Source of the DNA: Rubinisphaera margarita
GTDB taxonomy: Bacteria; Planctomycetota; Planctomycetia; Planctomycetales; Planctomycetaceae
NCBI RefSeq assembly: GCF_022267515.1
Contig: NZ_JAKFGB010000009.1
Location: 806,001-870,000 of the forward strand
Length of the DNA: 64,000 nt
Reading direction: 5' to 3'
Numbering within the stretch: position 1 is the first letter of the stretch; the number at the start of each line of letters is the position of its first letter. The notes under the pieces were generated by a model. That model was not told the origin of the DNA. It saw nothing but the letters and a program-made list of their open reading frames with translations, and ran no database searches. Below, piece after piece: positions 1-9,615 of the stretch. The position numbers were made by a program, and so were the translations under genes.

Positions 1-2807
1 GCTTCCGGAAAGCTGACGGCGAGCCAGCCCTGCCATTCCGCGGCAATCTCCTGATGCGTCAGATCGATCGAGCTGACCGGAAACGTCGCTTCCGGGACTG
101 GAGGATGTTCCTCGGCCAGTTGCCGGGCGATCGGCTCGGTCAACTGCAACGCTTCGGCCCAGACTGCATCGACGCCGTCTCTGCGAGCCAGACGAACGAG
201 CAGATCGACAACGGCCGCAAGATCCTCGGGCTGGAACTCCTCCCAGGCAGAGATCGCCTGCAGACACGAGGAAACGATATCGAATTCCTCGAACTTGAGG
301 CCGGAACGAATGGTTTCGCGATCTTCGCTCTCGTTCGATCCGGCCAGTACGGCGACAGCCTGTTTGCGGAGCGAGTCGTCTTCGAGAGCTTCGCGGGCCA
401 TTTGCAGAACCGCGGGGTCATCGAGTTCCTGAAATCGTTGGAGCAAATCCGGACTCAGGTCGATCCGGTCGGCCTGGACGGCATCGAAGTAAGCGGCAAT
501 CGCGGTGTCGCGGGCTTCACCCGTCATCGCATCGACAAACAGATTGTGCTCGGGGCGGCCGAACTTTTCATGCTCGGCGATGGTTTTGGGCAGATTCGCA
601 TCGCGGGTGACGAGAGCGTCGTAGAGTTCCCGGACGCGCGGATCCCAGTTCCGGTCGAGCACGGCTTTGCGAGCCTCAAGTTTGTCGTGCAGTTGAAGCA
701 GAGCAGTCGCCGTCCGTCCGGTTTGTTCTTCACTTCGGGTCGACGGGAGCGTGGCCAGAACAATCAGATGGTGCAGGTCCGAAACCGGATCAGAGTCGGC
801 TGTGATTCTCGTCAGCAGCTTCTCGAGCAGAGCAGGGCTGTCGGGGGAGATCATCGCGGTCAGCCGGGCCAGTTCCCAGTCGACGAGAGCGTCGCCGGAG
901 GGATACATCTCTTCAATCGCCTGCTGCAATGTCTGCAGCTGTTCGGCATCCTGATCGAGTGGCGTGCGTGGCAGATAACCATCGAAGACGGCCGGGTGGG
1001 CCGGGCTGGAACCGAATCCGCCGAGAGCATGTTGAATCAGCAGGACGGCGGTGAGTTGTAGTTCGGGATCTTTCTGCCGGGTCAGGGCCGCGGTGCCGAT
1101 GTCGTGCCAGCCGTACGGATGGCCGGGATAACCGCGATCGACGAAGGCCCACGCCATCAGCATTGCCTCAGGCCAGCCCGCTGTACGAGCGATGTCGCCG
1201 ACGGCTCGGAAACCGGCATCGGTCATGCGAGCCGCGACCCGGAGTGCCAGATAGCGAACGACATGATCTTCATGACCAAGACAGCCGGCGATCTCATTTT
1301 CGAATCCTGTCAGTGCGTTCGACGGACAGGTCAGCAGGGCTTCCAGGGCACTGCGGACGACGGCCGGACTGGAGTCGACCAGAAACGGCTGCAGAGCCTG
1401 CGGATCTGGTCTGCCTTCGACAACACGGCCGTATGCCCAGACACCGCGGGCCCGAAGTTCGCGGTCTTTCTCCAGGACCATGCTCTTCATGAAGTCGATG
1501 TCGGGTCCCTGGAACAACTCCGTGAGAATTTCGACGGCTCGGATGCGTTCCGCAGCGGTGCGATTTCGATCCAGAGCGGCTCGCAGGATTGGCTCTTCTC
1601 CCAGCGATTTCGCAGCTGGCTGCCAGCGGGCTCGCGACCAGGCAGCAAGCGGCTGAGGCGCATTCAGAATCTGATCGAGCTGAGTTGCTTTCGGGTTCTG
1701 CTTTGGAGCTCCACTGGAGTGACTGATGCGGAACACGGTCCCCTGAGTGCCACGGCCGCCGACAGAAATGAAGAGATCGCCGTCGGGGCCAACCACGGCA
1801 TCGGTCGGAGCAAAGCCGTAGGTGCCGATGCCGGTCGCGAATTCGCGGGACTGAGCCGCCCACGAAGCCCCCTGCCGCTGAATCTTGACGGCGATCACGC
1901 GGCCATAGGTCCAGTCGAGTACAAAGACGGTGTTCTGAAACTCGACAGGAAACTGCTGATGTGCGTAACAGACGACCCCGGTCGGCGAGCCGCGTCCCGT
2001 CTCAGCCATGACCGGGCTCATCTCGTGGAAGTAATTCGGCTTCTTCCAACTGCGCGACACCCAGCCGTGTGTCATGCCGGGCACACTGTTGAAGACGCGA
2101 GTCGGACGATACCACGGCAGCGAGATGTCTCGCTCGCCATCGCTGTCGTAAGTAAACAGCTCTCCGCTCGTGTTGAAATCGAAATCGTAAGCGTTGCGAA
2201 GTCCATCGCAGAGCACCTGAATCTCTCCGAAGTTGGGCGAGAATCTCAGCAGCAGACCGGCTTCCGGTTTGAGGATCGGCGAATGCTCCAGCGAAATGAC
2301 CGACTCATCGATGCCGGCTTCATTCCCGGCAATCATGTAGATCCAGCCGTCCGGTCCTTTGCGGATCGCATGCGTGAAGTGTTCGCCGCCGGTTCGGCAA
2401 CGGTAAATCAGCTCCGGAGCTCCGTCGGCCTTTCCGTCGGCGTCTTCGTCGCGATAGGCGATCAGCCCCTCATCGCCGATGCAGTAGAGCGTGTTGCCGT
2501 CAAAGCAGAGCCCTTGAGCTCCGGTCTTCGGGCCGTCCGCAAACAGTTCGGCTGACTCCGCGGTGCCATCGTGATCGGCGTCGATCAGGGTTTTGATGTA
2601 ACCAGGACCGGAAACGACGATCCGTCCTTGGGAGTCGGTGGTCATACATTGAATATCGCCGGCCAGTTCATGCGTGGCGTAAAGCTGCGCGGCGAACCCG
2701 GACGGAACTTTGAGCGGCACCTGTTGAGCCGCAAGGAGTCCCGGCGAGGCCATCACGGCGAGGAGCGGAAGCAGCGTGGAGAAGAAATCCGTAAGTACGC
2801 GTCTCAT
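1..2807 (-). CDS. PVC-type secreted dehydrogenase (sorbosone dehydrogenase-like propeller plus HEAT-like region), 3' end outside window
   Basis: The minus-strand frame is open from an ATG at 2807 to the window edge (935 codons) and lacks its stop. The N-terminus is a signal peptide (MRRVLTDFFSTLLPLLAVMA...) ending near LLAA. Residues ~30-400 read as a six-bladed glucose/sorbosone-dehydrogenase-type beta-propeller, with runs such as GPDGDLFISVGGRG, DADHDGTAES and NAYDFDFNTSGE. From ~430 on the sequence is alpha-helical and resembles HEAT repeats. This architecture matches the planctomycete membrane-bound dehydrogenase family, which often ends in a cytochrome c domain; no CxxCH is visible before the edge, so that part cannot be judged. 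Predicted location is periplasmic or cell-surface, and the substrate is unknown. It is divergent from the beta-helix gene at 2947. Confidence 0.88.
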   Translation of the reverse strand, partial: MRRVLTDFFSTLLPLLAVMASPGLLAAQQVPLKVPSGFAAQLYATHELAGDIQCMTTDSQGRIVVSGPGYIKTLIDADHDGTAESAELFADGPKTGAQGLCFDGNTLYCIGDEGLIAYRDEDADGKADGAPELIYRCRTGGEHFTHAIRKGPDGWIYMIAGNEAGIDESVISLEHSPILKPEAGLLLRFSPNFGEIQVLCDGLRNAYDFDFNTSGELFTYDSDGERDISLPWYRPTRVFNSVPGMTHGWVSRSWKKPNYFHEMSPVMAETGRGSPTGVVCYAHQQFPVEFQNTVFVLDWTYGRVIAVKIQRQGASWAAQSREFATGIGTYGFAPTDAVVGPDGDLFISVGGRGTQGTVFRISHSSGAPKQNPKATQLDQILNAPQPLAAWSRARWQPAAKSLGEEPILRAALDRNRTAAERIRAVEILTELFQGPDIDFMKSMVLEKDRELRARGVWAYGRVVEGRPDPQALQPFLVDSSPAVVRSALEALLTCPSNALTGFENEIAGCLGHEDHVVRYLALRVAARMTDAGFRAVGDIARTAGWPEAMLMAWAFVDRGYPGHPYGWHDIGTAALTRQKDPELQLTAVLLIQHALGGFGSSPAHPAVFDGYLPRTPLDQDAEQLQTLQQAIEEMYPSGDALVDWELARLTAMISPDSPALLEKLLTRITADSDPVSDLHHLIVLATLPSTRSEEQTGRTATALLQLHDKLEARKAVLDRNWDPRVRELYDALVTRDANLPKTIAEHEKFGRPEHNLFVDAMTGEARDTAIAAYFDAVQADRIDLSPDLLQRFQELDDPAVLQMAREALEDDSLRKQAVAVLAGSNESEDRETIRSGLKFEEFDIVSSCLQAISAWEEFQPEDLAAVVDLLVRLARRDGVDAVWAEALQLTEPIARQLAEEHPPVPEATFPVSSIDLTHQEIAAEWQGWLAVSFPE

Positions 2808-2946
2808 CGATGTACCTGTCCCTGGGCGACGATCGGAGAACAAATCAACAGGCGAGCGACTCAATGGCTCGCGATAGCACGGCGCATGGTAATATGATAA
2901 CGCCTGCCCGAGAAGACGACACCTGCCGCGATTCTGAGGAGCTTCG

Positions 2947-4062
2947 ATGATCCCTTCCTGTTTCCGTCATCCTTTGCCGATCGTCACTTCGCTTCTGTTG
3001 CTGATCGGAACGTTCGCATCGCCCGGCTTCGCGGCCGAACTGTTCGTGCATCATACGAAAGGACGGGACTCCAGCATTGGAACTCGAGAGGAGCCCGTTC
3101 AGTCGCTGCAGCGAGCTATTCGACTGGCCGAGCCGGGGGATCAGATCACATTGTTGCCAGCCGGAGCGATTTATCGTCAGGCGGCCACGTTGAATGGCCA
3201 GACCGATCTGACGATCGAAGGCAACGGCGTCACCCTCGAGGGAGCGGATTCGTTGCCGACTGAGGGTTGGGAGCTGGTCAGGCCGGGCCTGAATCGGCGA
3301 CGGCTCCCGCGTCCGCAATTGGACCGTCATCTGCTCATCATCGACGGCGTAGCGCAACGGATGGGGCGAACGCAGTCCTCAGCCGCTCCGCCGTTTCCGA
3401 CTCCCGATGAACTCAAGGAAGGCGAGTTCTGCTTCGAAACAATCGATGAAGAGGCTGGCTGGCTGTATGTCCGGGGGAGTCTTGAGAACCTGGAATGGGC
3501 GGTGCGGCCCAATGGAATCGCGACCGGCGGAACATGCGAGCGGATTACGATCCGCAATCTCAACGCACGGCACTTTTTGAACGACGGCTTCAATATCCAC
3601 GGACGCTGTACCGGGTTCGTCTGCGAGAACATTCAGGGCTACGACTGCTTCGACGAAGGTTTCAGCGCCCACGATCTCTGCGAGTGCACGATCCGTAAGG
3701 GGTCGTTCTGGGGAAACGACAACGGAATCGCCGATGTCAATGAGGCTCGTACGACGTATTACGACAGCGTGTTCTACGGAAACGTGAACAACGACGTTCT
3801 TTTGCTCGGAGTCGAACATTGTCTTGAGAATTGCCAGATCCGGAACGAGACCACCGCGGCGGCTCTTGTCGGCGGACCGAGAGGAATGCCACCGGGGCCG
3901 TTTGAACTCAAGCTCGTCAACCTGCGGATTTCGGGGCTGGCCGAGTCGCCAGCGCGTGTTCGCCTCAATGGCGGAACGGTTCACTTTCAGGGAGGACAGC
4001 TGGAGAATGTCTCGCTGAATTTGCAGGGAGCGGAGGTTGTTGGCGAAATTCCGGCACAATAG
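2947..4062 (+). CDS. Secreted right-handed parallel beta-helix protein
   Basis: A 371-residue protein with a clear signal peptide (MIPSCFRHPLPIVTSLLLLIGTF..., cleavage near GFAA). The mature part begins with VHHTKGRDSSIGTREEPVQS, the typical start of pectate-lyase-like beta-helix proteins (display of AxxGD-like turns: LAEPGDQITLLPAG). Regularly spaced short strands with Asn/Gly turns follow (TIRNLNARHFLNDGFNIHG, VCENIQGYDC, TIRKGSFWGNDNGI). A GAGGAG ribosome-binding site lies 8 bases before the ATG. No catalytic signature of a specific polysaccharide lyase is recognised, so polysaccharide binding or cleavage is only an inference from the fold. Confidence 0.85.
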   Translation: MIPSCFRHPLPIVTSLLLLIGTFASPGFAAELFVHHTKGRDSSIGTREEPVQSLQRAIRLAEPGDQITLLPAGAIYRQAATLNGQTDLTIEGNGVTLEGADSLPTEGWELVRPGLNRRRLPRPQLDRHLLIIDGVAQRMGRTQSSAAPPFPTPDELKEGEFCFETIDEEAGWLYVRGSLENLEWAVRPNGIATGGTCERITIRNLNARHFLNDGFNIHGRCTGFVCENIQGYDCFDEGFSAHDLCECTIRKGSFWGNDNGIADVNEARTTYYDSVFYGNVNNDVLLLGVEHCLENCQIRNETTAAALVGGPRGMPPGPFELKLVNLRISGLAESPARVRLNGGTVHFQGGQLENVSLNLQGAEVVGEIPAQ

Positions 4063-4163
4063 TTGCCCCATTGGGGGATATCCCTGTTTGGCAGTGATCC
4101 GTCGGGGACGGGTCTGCGTTCTGAGCGACCCGGTGCGTTGGGAAACGAGCGACGAGCCTGCCG

Positions 4164-4637
4164 ATGAACGATCAGAGAGATGACCCGATGAAGAATGCAT
4201 CTGCGACAGCGAATTCAGCGATTCCCGAAGTGAAGGACCGTTTTCACGACTTCTTTAGGAGCGCCGCGAAGTCGCCGCTGGTCAGTAAAGACGAACAGAC
4301 CGTCCTCAGCTCGATTGAAAAACTGGAATACTGGCTGGACGACAAGTATCGCGTCCCGGGCACGAATATTCGATTCGGCTGGGACACAATTCTCGGCCTG
4401 GTGCCGGGAGCCGGTGATGTGCTTACGGCGGGGATTGCGACCTACATTGTCTGGAACGCGCGGAGGCTCAACATTTCCCGCTGGACCCAGATGCGAATGA
4501 TGGGCAATATCGGGATCGACTTTCTGATTGGAGCCGTCCCGCTGGCGGGTGATCTGTTCGATGTGGCGTTCAAGGCCAACCGCAAGAATCTTCGCCTGAT
4601 CAAAAAGGAAATGAGCCGCAAGCGGCCCAAGGTATAG
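4164..4637 (+). CDS. DUF4112 domain membrane-associated protein
   Basis: A 157-residue protein; an alternative ATG at 4188 has a better-placed GAGAG and would give 149 residues. Residues ~45-150 match the DUF4112 pattern: a YRVPGTNIRFGWDTILGLVPG start, then GAGDVLTAGIATYIVWNARR, then a second hydrophobic stretch IGIDFLIGAVPLAGDLFDVAFKANRKN and a basic C-terminus. The two hydrophobic stretches, each with a P-G/A-G-D turn, suggest re-entrant or membrane-spanning helices. Function of the family is unknown. It stands alone; the next gene on either side is on the other strand or separately transcribed. Confidence 0.85.
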   Translation: MNDQRDDPMKNASATANSAIPEVKDRFHDFFRSAAKSPLVSKDEQTVLSSIEKLEYWLDDKYRVPGTNIRFGWDTILGLVPGAGDVLTAGIATYIVWNARRLNISRWTQMRMMGNIGIDFLIGAVPLAGDLFDVAFKANRKNLRLIKKEMSRKRPKV

Positions 4638-4707
4638 AGCAGCAGGGGGCAGCTGGAGTAGTTCCGCGATCATTATAGCCCCCCCGTATTCCACGTGGAT
4701 CACTGTG

Positions 4708-5372
4708 CTATTTCGCTGTTGCCATTGCGGCGGCCTCTTCGGCCTGCTTCGCGGCTTGATCCGTCGGTTCCGTAAGCGTCAGAATAACATCGGAGTACCA
4801 GGCGGAACTGAGCCCCAGAGCCTCGTCGGCTTCGACATTCCGACTGACGTAAAAGCGGGAGCAATGCACGCCCAGCAGCGCAGCCCGAACGATGAGGCGA
4901 CAACCCTGTGTCGAGCCACCGGCAGATGATGCGGTTCATCGTGGAATCCGAGCGGAAAGCCGGGGATCAGAAGTTCGGCACCGATTTCGACCCGTTCGAA
5001 GTTGCCGCTGACATGCTCCCGCGTGAAACACGTATACGCGGCGTCGGCTGGAAACTTCGTGGTATCGATCTGGATGGCAACGATGTCGACTTCGGAGGTG
5101 GAATCGACCGCCCGGATCCATCGCCAAGCCGCACCGTCATAGAGCGGTAGCTCAAATTGTGAGGTCTCGGCCAGATTCTTTGGATCGGGATGCAGGTCGA
5201 TCAGCAGTCGATCGGGCTGATGGTTGTTCGGCTCATCACGAACGACATGGCGATTCGTGACGAGATAAAGACGCTCATCGCGACGGAACTGGAAACCGGT
5301 CGAGCAGGAGAGCTGCTTCTCTCTCATCATTGTTGTAATTCGTGTCACTGCAAGTAGTAACGATTCGACCAT
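4708..5372 (-). pseudogene. Trypsin-like serine peptidase remnant, catalytic-Ser segment deleted and frame shifted
   Basis: Translation from the ATG at 5372 (preceded by TGAGGACTACGAAC) gives MVESLLLAVTRITTMMREKQ..., then LYLVTNRHVVRD with the catalytic His and EVDIVAIQI with the catalytic Asp, then HHLPVARHRVVASSFGLR. At that point (about 4880-4895) the family normally continues with the loop carrying GTSGSP and the catalytic Ser. Here it is absent, and the recognisable C-terminal part (LLGVHCSRFYVSRNVEADEA, ALGLSSAWYSDVILTLTEPT) resumes in a different reading frame and ends at a TAG at 4708-4710. The frame from the ATG instead runs into unrelated sequence and stops at 4779. This is a deletion plus frame change, so the product should be inactive as a protease. 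Confidence 0.75.
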
Positions 5373-5592
5373 GTTCGTAGTCCTCAGTTCATCGGGGTTC
5401 GCACCGTGCACGGGCCGGGTACTTCCGGATGTCGCTGTGGGCATTCGAGCGTCGAAAAGCGGTGGGTTGGTCCGTCGATTGCATTCTGTTGAAGTACCGC
5501 GATTCCATTGCTGCATGTGTCGTGCCCAAGTGCCCCACGGCGGAATGATGGATCTCACTCGCGGGCCAAACAAAAACATCTGGAGAACAACA

Positions 5593-6180
5593 ATGGTAAT
5601 TCGACAACTTTTGAGCGTGGTGGCGATGGGTGGTCTGGCGGCGGGCCTGATGGGCTGCGAACCAGTCCCACAGAACACGACAAGCCCGGAACCGACAGAG
5701 CCGGCCGAAGAGGCGGGAAGCGTGGCTCGTATGCAGCAGGCGGATCGCCTGGAGACGATCGATCAGGATAATCAGAAAATGCCGAAGGTGGCTCCTCAGG
5801 AGCAAACGTACGAGGGCGAAGTGGTGGAAATTGAAGCCACCACTTTGAGACTTCGCTACGAAGATGGCTCAGAGGCTGAGTTCGCTCTCGAACAGGGGGC
5901 CATGCTAATTCATGGCAAGGACAAGGAGTCTTCGAGTGCACTGGAAGTCAAAGCCGGTGATCGGGTCCGTCTCGTCACTCAGAAAGATTCCAGTGCCCAG
6001 GACGGGACCATCGAAGTCGTGACGGAGGTCCACATGATCGAGTCCGCACCGGCACGGGGAGATTCGATTCCTTCCCCGATGGTCACGACCACGCCGCTGA
6101 GCGGCACGACCAATCCTGCTTCCACGACGACTCCTGCACCCGCAGGAACCACGACACCCCCGACTGGGACTTCGAACTAG
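5593..6180 (+). CDS. Lipoprotein with C-terminal Thr/Pro-rich tail, unknown function
   Basis: A 195-residue protein starting at ATG 5593 behind TGGAGAAC; the frame stays open upstream but that part is not signal-like. The lipoprotein signal is MVIRQLLSVVAMGGLAAGLMGC, lipobox LMGC with Cys at about residue 22. A ~75-residue middle section (EGEVVEIEATTLRLRYEDGS... VKAGDRVRLVTQKDSSAQDG) looks like a small beta-barrel of the KOW/SH3-like kind. The last ~45 residues are repeats of TTTP / GTT / PAPAG type, suggesting a surface-exposed or wall-spanning linker. It diverges from the protease remnant. The family is not recognised. Confidence 0.75.
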   Translation: MVIRQLLSVVAMGGLAAGLMGCEPVPQNTTSPEPTEPAEEAGSVARMQQADRLETIDQDNQKMPKVAPQEQTYEGEVVEIEATTLRLRYEDGSEAEFALEQGAMLIHGKDKESSSALEVKAGDRVRLVTQKDSSAQDGTIEVVTEVHMIESAPARGDSIPSPMVTTTPLSGTTNPASTTTPAPAGTTTPPTGTSN

Positions 6181-6208
6181 GACGGTGGGTTTTACCTGGC
6201 GGAATCAC

Positions 6209-7003
6209 TCAACGTTGGGGGTGCGGCACGTATCGGATCTGTCGCATCCACAGCCTGAGCGCCTGCCAGTAAATCGCCATCCAGACCTGTAGAGTCATTA
6301 CGGGAAAACGCAAAAGGCAGCCGGCGAGCGATCTCGATCGCCACGGCTGCCTTTTCATGTTGAGTGTCGCCGAGAAAAGCAGTCCTTCCTCATTCACGTT
6401 TTCAATTCGTACCGAGAGCCGTTCGTCAGGCTGGATGACCTGCCAGCGGTATTCCATCTCCATGTCCATGAATGGAGAGACGTGAAACGCTTTGGCTTCG
6501 GACTGCTGATGGATCCCGTTCTCATCCGATTCCCATCGATGAACGTAACAGTGCTGCTCGCCCCAGGGTGTATTGTTGACCTCGGCGACGAGGGCCACCA
6601 GATCGTTGTTACCATCGTAGCAATAATAGAAGCTCACGGGATTCATCGCGAAACCGAAGTATCGCAGATGCGTCAGCAACAGGATTTTGCCTTCCGGCCG
6701 CAATCCCAGCCGTTCTTCGACGAGGTCCCGAACCGCGTCATCGAGGGGAATTTCCGCGGCACCGAGATGATCGTCTCTGCGGAACGTCGCGACGTTCCAT
6801 CGGCTAAATGACCAGAGCCAGTAGTCATCGAAAAGCTCCGGCAGTTCCTCCAGATCAATCATCGCCATGAACAGCGAATACCGAAACGAATGTCGGTGGG
6901 GACGCAAACGGGCGTGCGAGACCTGTCCCACATAGAGGCAACTCGATCGCGTTCCCGATCGTTTCGCGGCGGACTTCGTCGTCGGCTGCAGAGTCGTGCT
7001 CAT
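6209..7003 (-). CDS. DUF1365 domain-containing protein
   Basis: A 264-residue protein whose ATG at 7003 overlaps the upstream stop as ATGA and follows TGGAACACAGC; an in-frame ATG at 7015 is possible but less likely. The family hallmarks are YVGQVSHARLRPHRHSFRYS at the start, then GFAMNPVSFYYCYDG, VAEVNNTPWGEQHCYVH and KAFHVSPFMDMEMEYRW. DUF1365 proteins almost always follow an FAD-dependent amine-oxidase-like protein, as here, and often precede a cyclopropane-fatty-acid synthase; that third gene is missing in this locus. A role in fatty-acid or lipid modification is therefore inferred, not shown. Confidence 0.92.
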   Translation of the reverse strand: MSTTLQPTTKSAAKRSGTRSSCLYVGQVSHARLRPHRHSFRYSLFMAMIDLEELPELFDDYWLWSFSRWNVATFRRDDHLGAAEIPLDDAVRDLVEERLGLRPEGKILLLTHLRYFGFAMNPVSFYYCYDGNNDLVALVAEVNNTPWGEQHCYVHRWESDENGIHQQSEAKAFHVSPFMDMEMEYRWQVIQPDERLSVRIENVNEEGLLFSATLNMKRQPWRSRSLAGCLLRFPVMTLQVWMAIYWQALRLWMRQIRYVPHPQR

Positions 7004-8262
7004 GCTGTGTTCCATTCCGCAGTGACGCCGAGTTTGCCGCAGACCGCCAGGGCACTGACGACCCCATCTTCATGGAAGCCGTTTCGCCAGTACGCTCCGC
7101 AGTACGAGAAGCCTCCTCGATCGATCATCTCCGCGTGTCTCTTTTGGGCCTGATCCCGCCGGACCGTGAAGACGGGGTGATCATAGTGAAACTCACCGCA
7201 GATGCGGGAGGGATCAATCAGGTCACTGGAGTTGAGTGTCACGCAGTAGACTTCACGCGACTCGATCGATTGCAGGATATTCATTTGATAGGTCAACGTG
7301 GCGATGTCATCGCGATCGGGGTAGAGCGCGTAATTCCAGCTCGCCCACGAACGCCGGTAGCGAGGCAGTACCGAAGTGTCGGTATGCAGAACGGCGACAT
7401 TGGGTGTGTAGGGAAAGTCTTCCAGAATTTCCCGCTCCGCTGCGTCGGGCTGCTGATGAATCCGTAAAGCGGTATCACTGTGGCAGGCGAAAATGACATG
7501 ATCGAATGACTGCGTGTCCGTGTGAGTTTGAACCTGAACTCCATCGTCCGTTCGTGCAACACCAGCCACGGGGGTGTTGAGGCGAATCCGATCGGCGAAG
7601 CTGGCAGTCATCCGGGCGACGTACTTTCGAGACCCTCCTGTCACGGTCCGCCAGATCGGTCGATCAGACAACTGCACGAGCCCATGGTTCTCGTAGAAGC
7701 GGGCGACGAAGCGAAAGGGGAACTCGCCGAACGTTTGCAGATCGCACGACCAGATTGCCGCTCCCATGGGCAACAAATGGTATTTAAGGAACGCGTCGGA
7801 GTAGTTCTTCTCGCGGGCGAACTCAAGCACGGTCTGTTCGTCGTCCTCGCCGTGCATCCGCAGATAGGCCGCGGTATCGCGATAGAACCGACTGACGTCC
7901 CGCAGCATGCGGTAGAAGCGTGGACGAACAAGATTGCGGCGATCGGAGATCAGTCCGAGCAGGGATTCTCCATTGTATTCGAAGTTGGTTTCGTGACAGC
8001 GAACACTGAAACCCATGCGTGTCGGCTGGGTCGGGACGTTGAGTTCTTTGAGCAGGTTTACGAAGTTGGGATAAGTGCGGTCGTTATAAACGATGAAGCC
8101 GGTGTCGATCGGAATCGCGCGGTCCTCTTCCACCACCTCGACTGTGTGAGTATGCCCGCCGGGATAGTCGTTGGCTTCGAAGAGCGTGATTTCATGGTGA
8201 CGGTGCAGCAGGTAAGCGCATGTCAGACCAGAAATACCAGAGCCAATGATCGCGATTCTCAA
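7000..8262 (-). CDS. FAD-dependent NAD(P)-binding amine-oxidase-like oxidoreductase
   Basis: A 420-residue flavoprotein. The Rossmann dinucleotide motif GSGISG is at residues 7-12 (MRIAIIGSGISGLTCAYLL), followed by the FAD-binding ITLFEANDYPGGHTHTVEV and an FIVYNDRTYPNF segment typical of the protoporphyrinogen-oxidase/amine-oxidase superfamily. Near the C-terminus FSYCGAYWRNGFHEDGVVSA is the conserved FAD-contact region. The downstream DUF1365 gene overlaps its stop by 4 bp, so they are translationally coupled. The pair is known from lipid-modifying loci in many bacteria; the substrate is unproven. Confidence 0.93.
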   Translation of the reverse strand: MRIAIIGSGISGLTCAYLLHRHHEITLFEANDYPGGHTHTVEVVEEDRAIPIDTGFIVYNDRTYPNFVNLLKELNVPTQPTRMGFSVRCHETNFEYNGESLLGLISDRRNLVRPRFYRMLRDVSRFYRDTAAYLRMHGEDDEQTVLEFAREKNYSDAFLKYHLLPMGAAIWSCDLQTFGEFPFRFVARFYENHGLVQLSDRPIWRTVTGGSRKYVARMTASFADRIRLNTPVAGVARTDDGVQVQTHTDTQSFDHVIFACHSDTALRIHQQPDAAEREILEDFPYTPNVAVLHTDTSVLPRYRRSWASWNYALYPDRDDIATLTYQMNILQSIESREVYCVTLNSSDLIDPSRICGEFHYDHPVFTVRRDQAQKRHAEMIDRGGFSYCGAYWRNGFHEDGVVSALAVCGKLGVTAEWNTA

Positions 8263-8568
8263 CGCAGAAGTTCCTCAGGAGCACGACGGAATGTCAGAAG
8301 CGAATGCACTCTCCAGACGCATTCTAGTCGGGAGTCGGGAAATCACACCGCGGAATTCCGTGCTCTGTTGCTCCAGGGCGAAGGACGTGCGGTTCTGGTC
8401 GCGGGCCGGTCGCGCAGGTTGTAAGGATTTCTTCGGTCGAGAATTCGTCACAACCCGATGATTGCGACGCTTTCGATGAAGAATCGCGTCCCCTGTGAAG
8501 GCCCGCTTTCGTTAAGCAGTTAAGGAGCCGATACGAAATGTGAGTCATTGTAAGCTGAGGAACGTACC

Positions 8569-9573
8569 ATGCGATCTATCAATAACGCGACGCCATTCAT
8601 TCGCACTCTGACATTGTCACTCCTGTTGACTCTGTCCGCAGGGAGCGCATTCGCCCAGGCACCGCGGCTGATGCAGCAGGACTTCCAGAAAGCGATGGCG
8701 GCGGCTCGCGCAAACAACATTCCCGTGCTGCTGCACTTCTATACCGACTGGTGCGGACCGTGCCGGCGGATGGATCAGACGGTCTTCAGCTCTCCGCAGC
8801 TGGAACCGCAGATGGGCGGGAAGATCGTGCTGTTGAAAGTAAACGGAGACCAGGCCGCCGAGCTGGCCCGCAATTATGGGGTCGATTCGTATCCGACCGA
8901 CGTCTTCATCGATTCCAACGGACGCATGCTGGCGAAACTGGTTGGCATGGCGTCGTTCCAGGAGTTCGTCCGCAGCGGGCTGGAAGTCGCAGACCGATAT
9001 CAGAAATCACAGGCACTCGTCGAAGCTCGTAAGAACGCTGGAAATGATCCGGCTCCGACCTCGATGTGGAAGATTCATCTCGGCGACGAAGGCGAACTCC
9101 CTTCCGCCAGTCCAGTCAGTTCTCAGGAGAAGGTCGACGAACATCCGCAGGAAGCTCTGATTGAAGAGCCCCAGAGCAGCCACGCCGATGAACCGGAAGT
9201 CGTCTTCCTCGCGCTCGACGGGTTCTGCGCGGTCAGCCTGCACAGTCGACGAAACTGGGTGCAGGGCAATGCCCGCTGGGCGAGCATCTTCAAGAAGCAG
9301 CGCTACCAGTTCGCCGGACAAGCCGAAAAAGAACAATTCGATTCCGATCCGATTCAATTCGCACCGCGCCTGCTCGGCTGCGATCCGGTCATCATCTGGG
9401 AAACCGATCGGGCTCTGCCGGGAACAACGGAGTTTGCCGCCTACTACAACGACGAACTTTACCTGTTTACATCCGACGAGAACCGGCGACTGTTCGAGCT
9501 CGATCCGGAACGTTACACGAATACGCGACATGTGCTCCGACCGGCCGATGTGGAAGCGACTCTGATTCGGTAG
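8569..9573 (+). CDS. Secreted thioredoxin-fold protein fused to a YHS-like domain
   Basis: A 334-residue protein. The signal peptide ends near GSAFAQ (residues ~25-30). Residues ~35-140 are a thioredoxin fold with redox motif WCGPC at 61-65 and the cis-Pro loop SYPTDVFIDSNGRML. After a charged linker (~165-215), residues ~220-330 form a YHS-like unit: LDGFCAVSLHSRRNWVQGNA, FAPRLLGCDPVIIW, ELYLFTSDENRRLFELDPERY. YHS domains are associated with metal-handling proteins, so a periplasmic thiol-redox function linked to metal or oxidative stress is plausible. No operon partner is seen. Confidence 0.88.
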   Translation: MRSINNATPFIRTLTLSLLLTLSAGSAFAQAPRLMQQDFQKAMAAARANNIPVLLHFYTDWCGPCRRMDQTVFSSPQLEPQMGGKIVLLKVNGDQAAELARNYGVDSYPTDVFIDSNGRMLAKLVGMASFQEFVRSGLEVADRYQKSQALVEARKNAGNDPAPTSMWKIHLGDEGELPSASPVSSQEKVDEHPQEALIEEPQSSHADEPEVVFLALDGFCAVSLHSRRNWVQGNARWASIFKKQRYQFAGQAEKEQFDSDPIQFAPRLLGCDPVIIWETDRALPGTTEFAAYYNDELYLFTSDENRRLFELDPERYTNTRHVLRPADVEATLIR

Positions 9574-9583
9574 AGTCTCATTC

Positions 9584-9615
9584 CGATCGCCCGACGGATG
9601 GAACAGGGGCGATCG
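9584..9615. terminator. Hairpin, possible terminator of the thioredoxin gene
   Basis: CGATCGCCC at 9584-9592 pairs perfectly with GGGCGATCG at 9607-9615 across a 14-base loop, 11 bases after the stop. There is no T run after it, so intrinsic termination is uncertain. Confidence 0.35.

Noticed and set aside
54..2555. Two long plus-strand frames (335 and 483 residues)
   Set aside because: They mirror, codon for codon, the minus-strand dehydrogenase, whose translation has a signal peptide and propeller motifs; the plus-strand products have no family resemblance.
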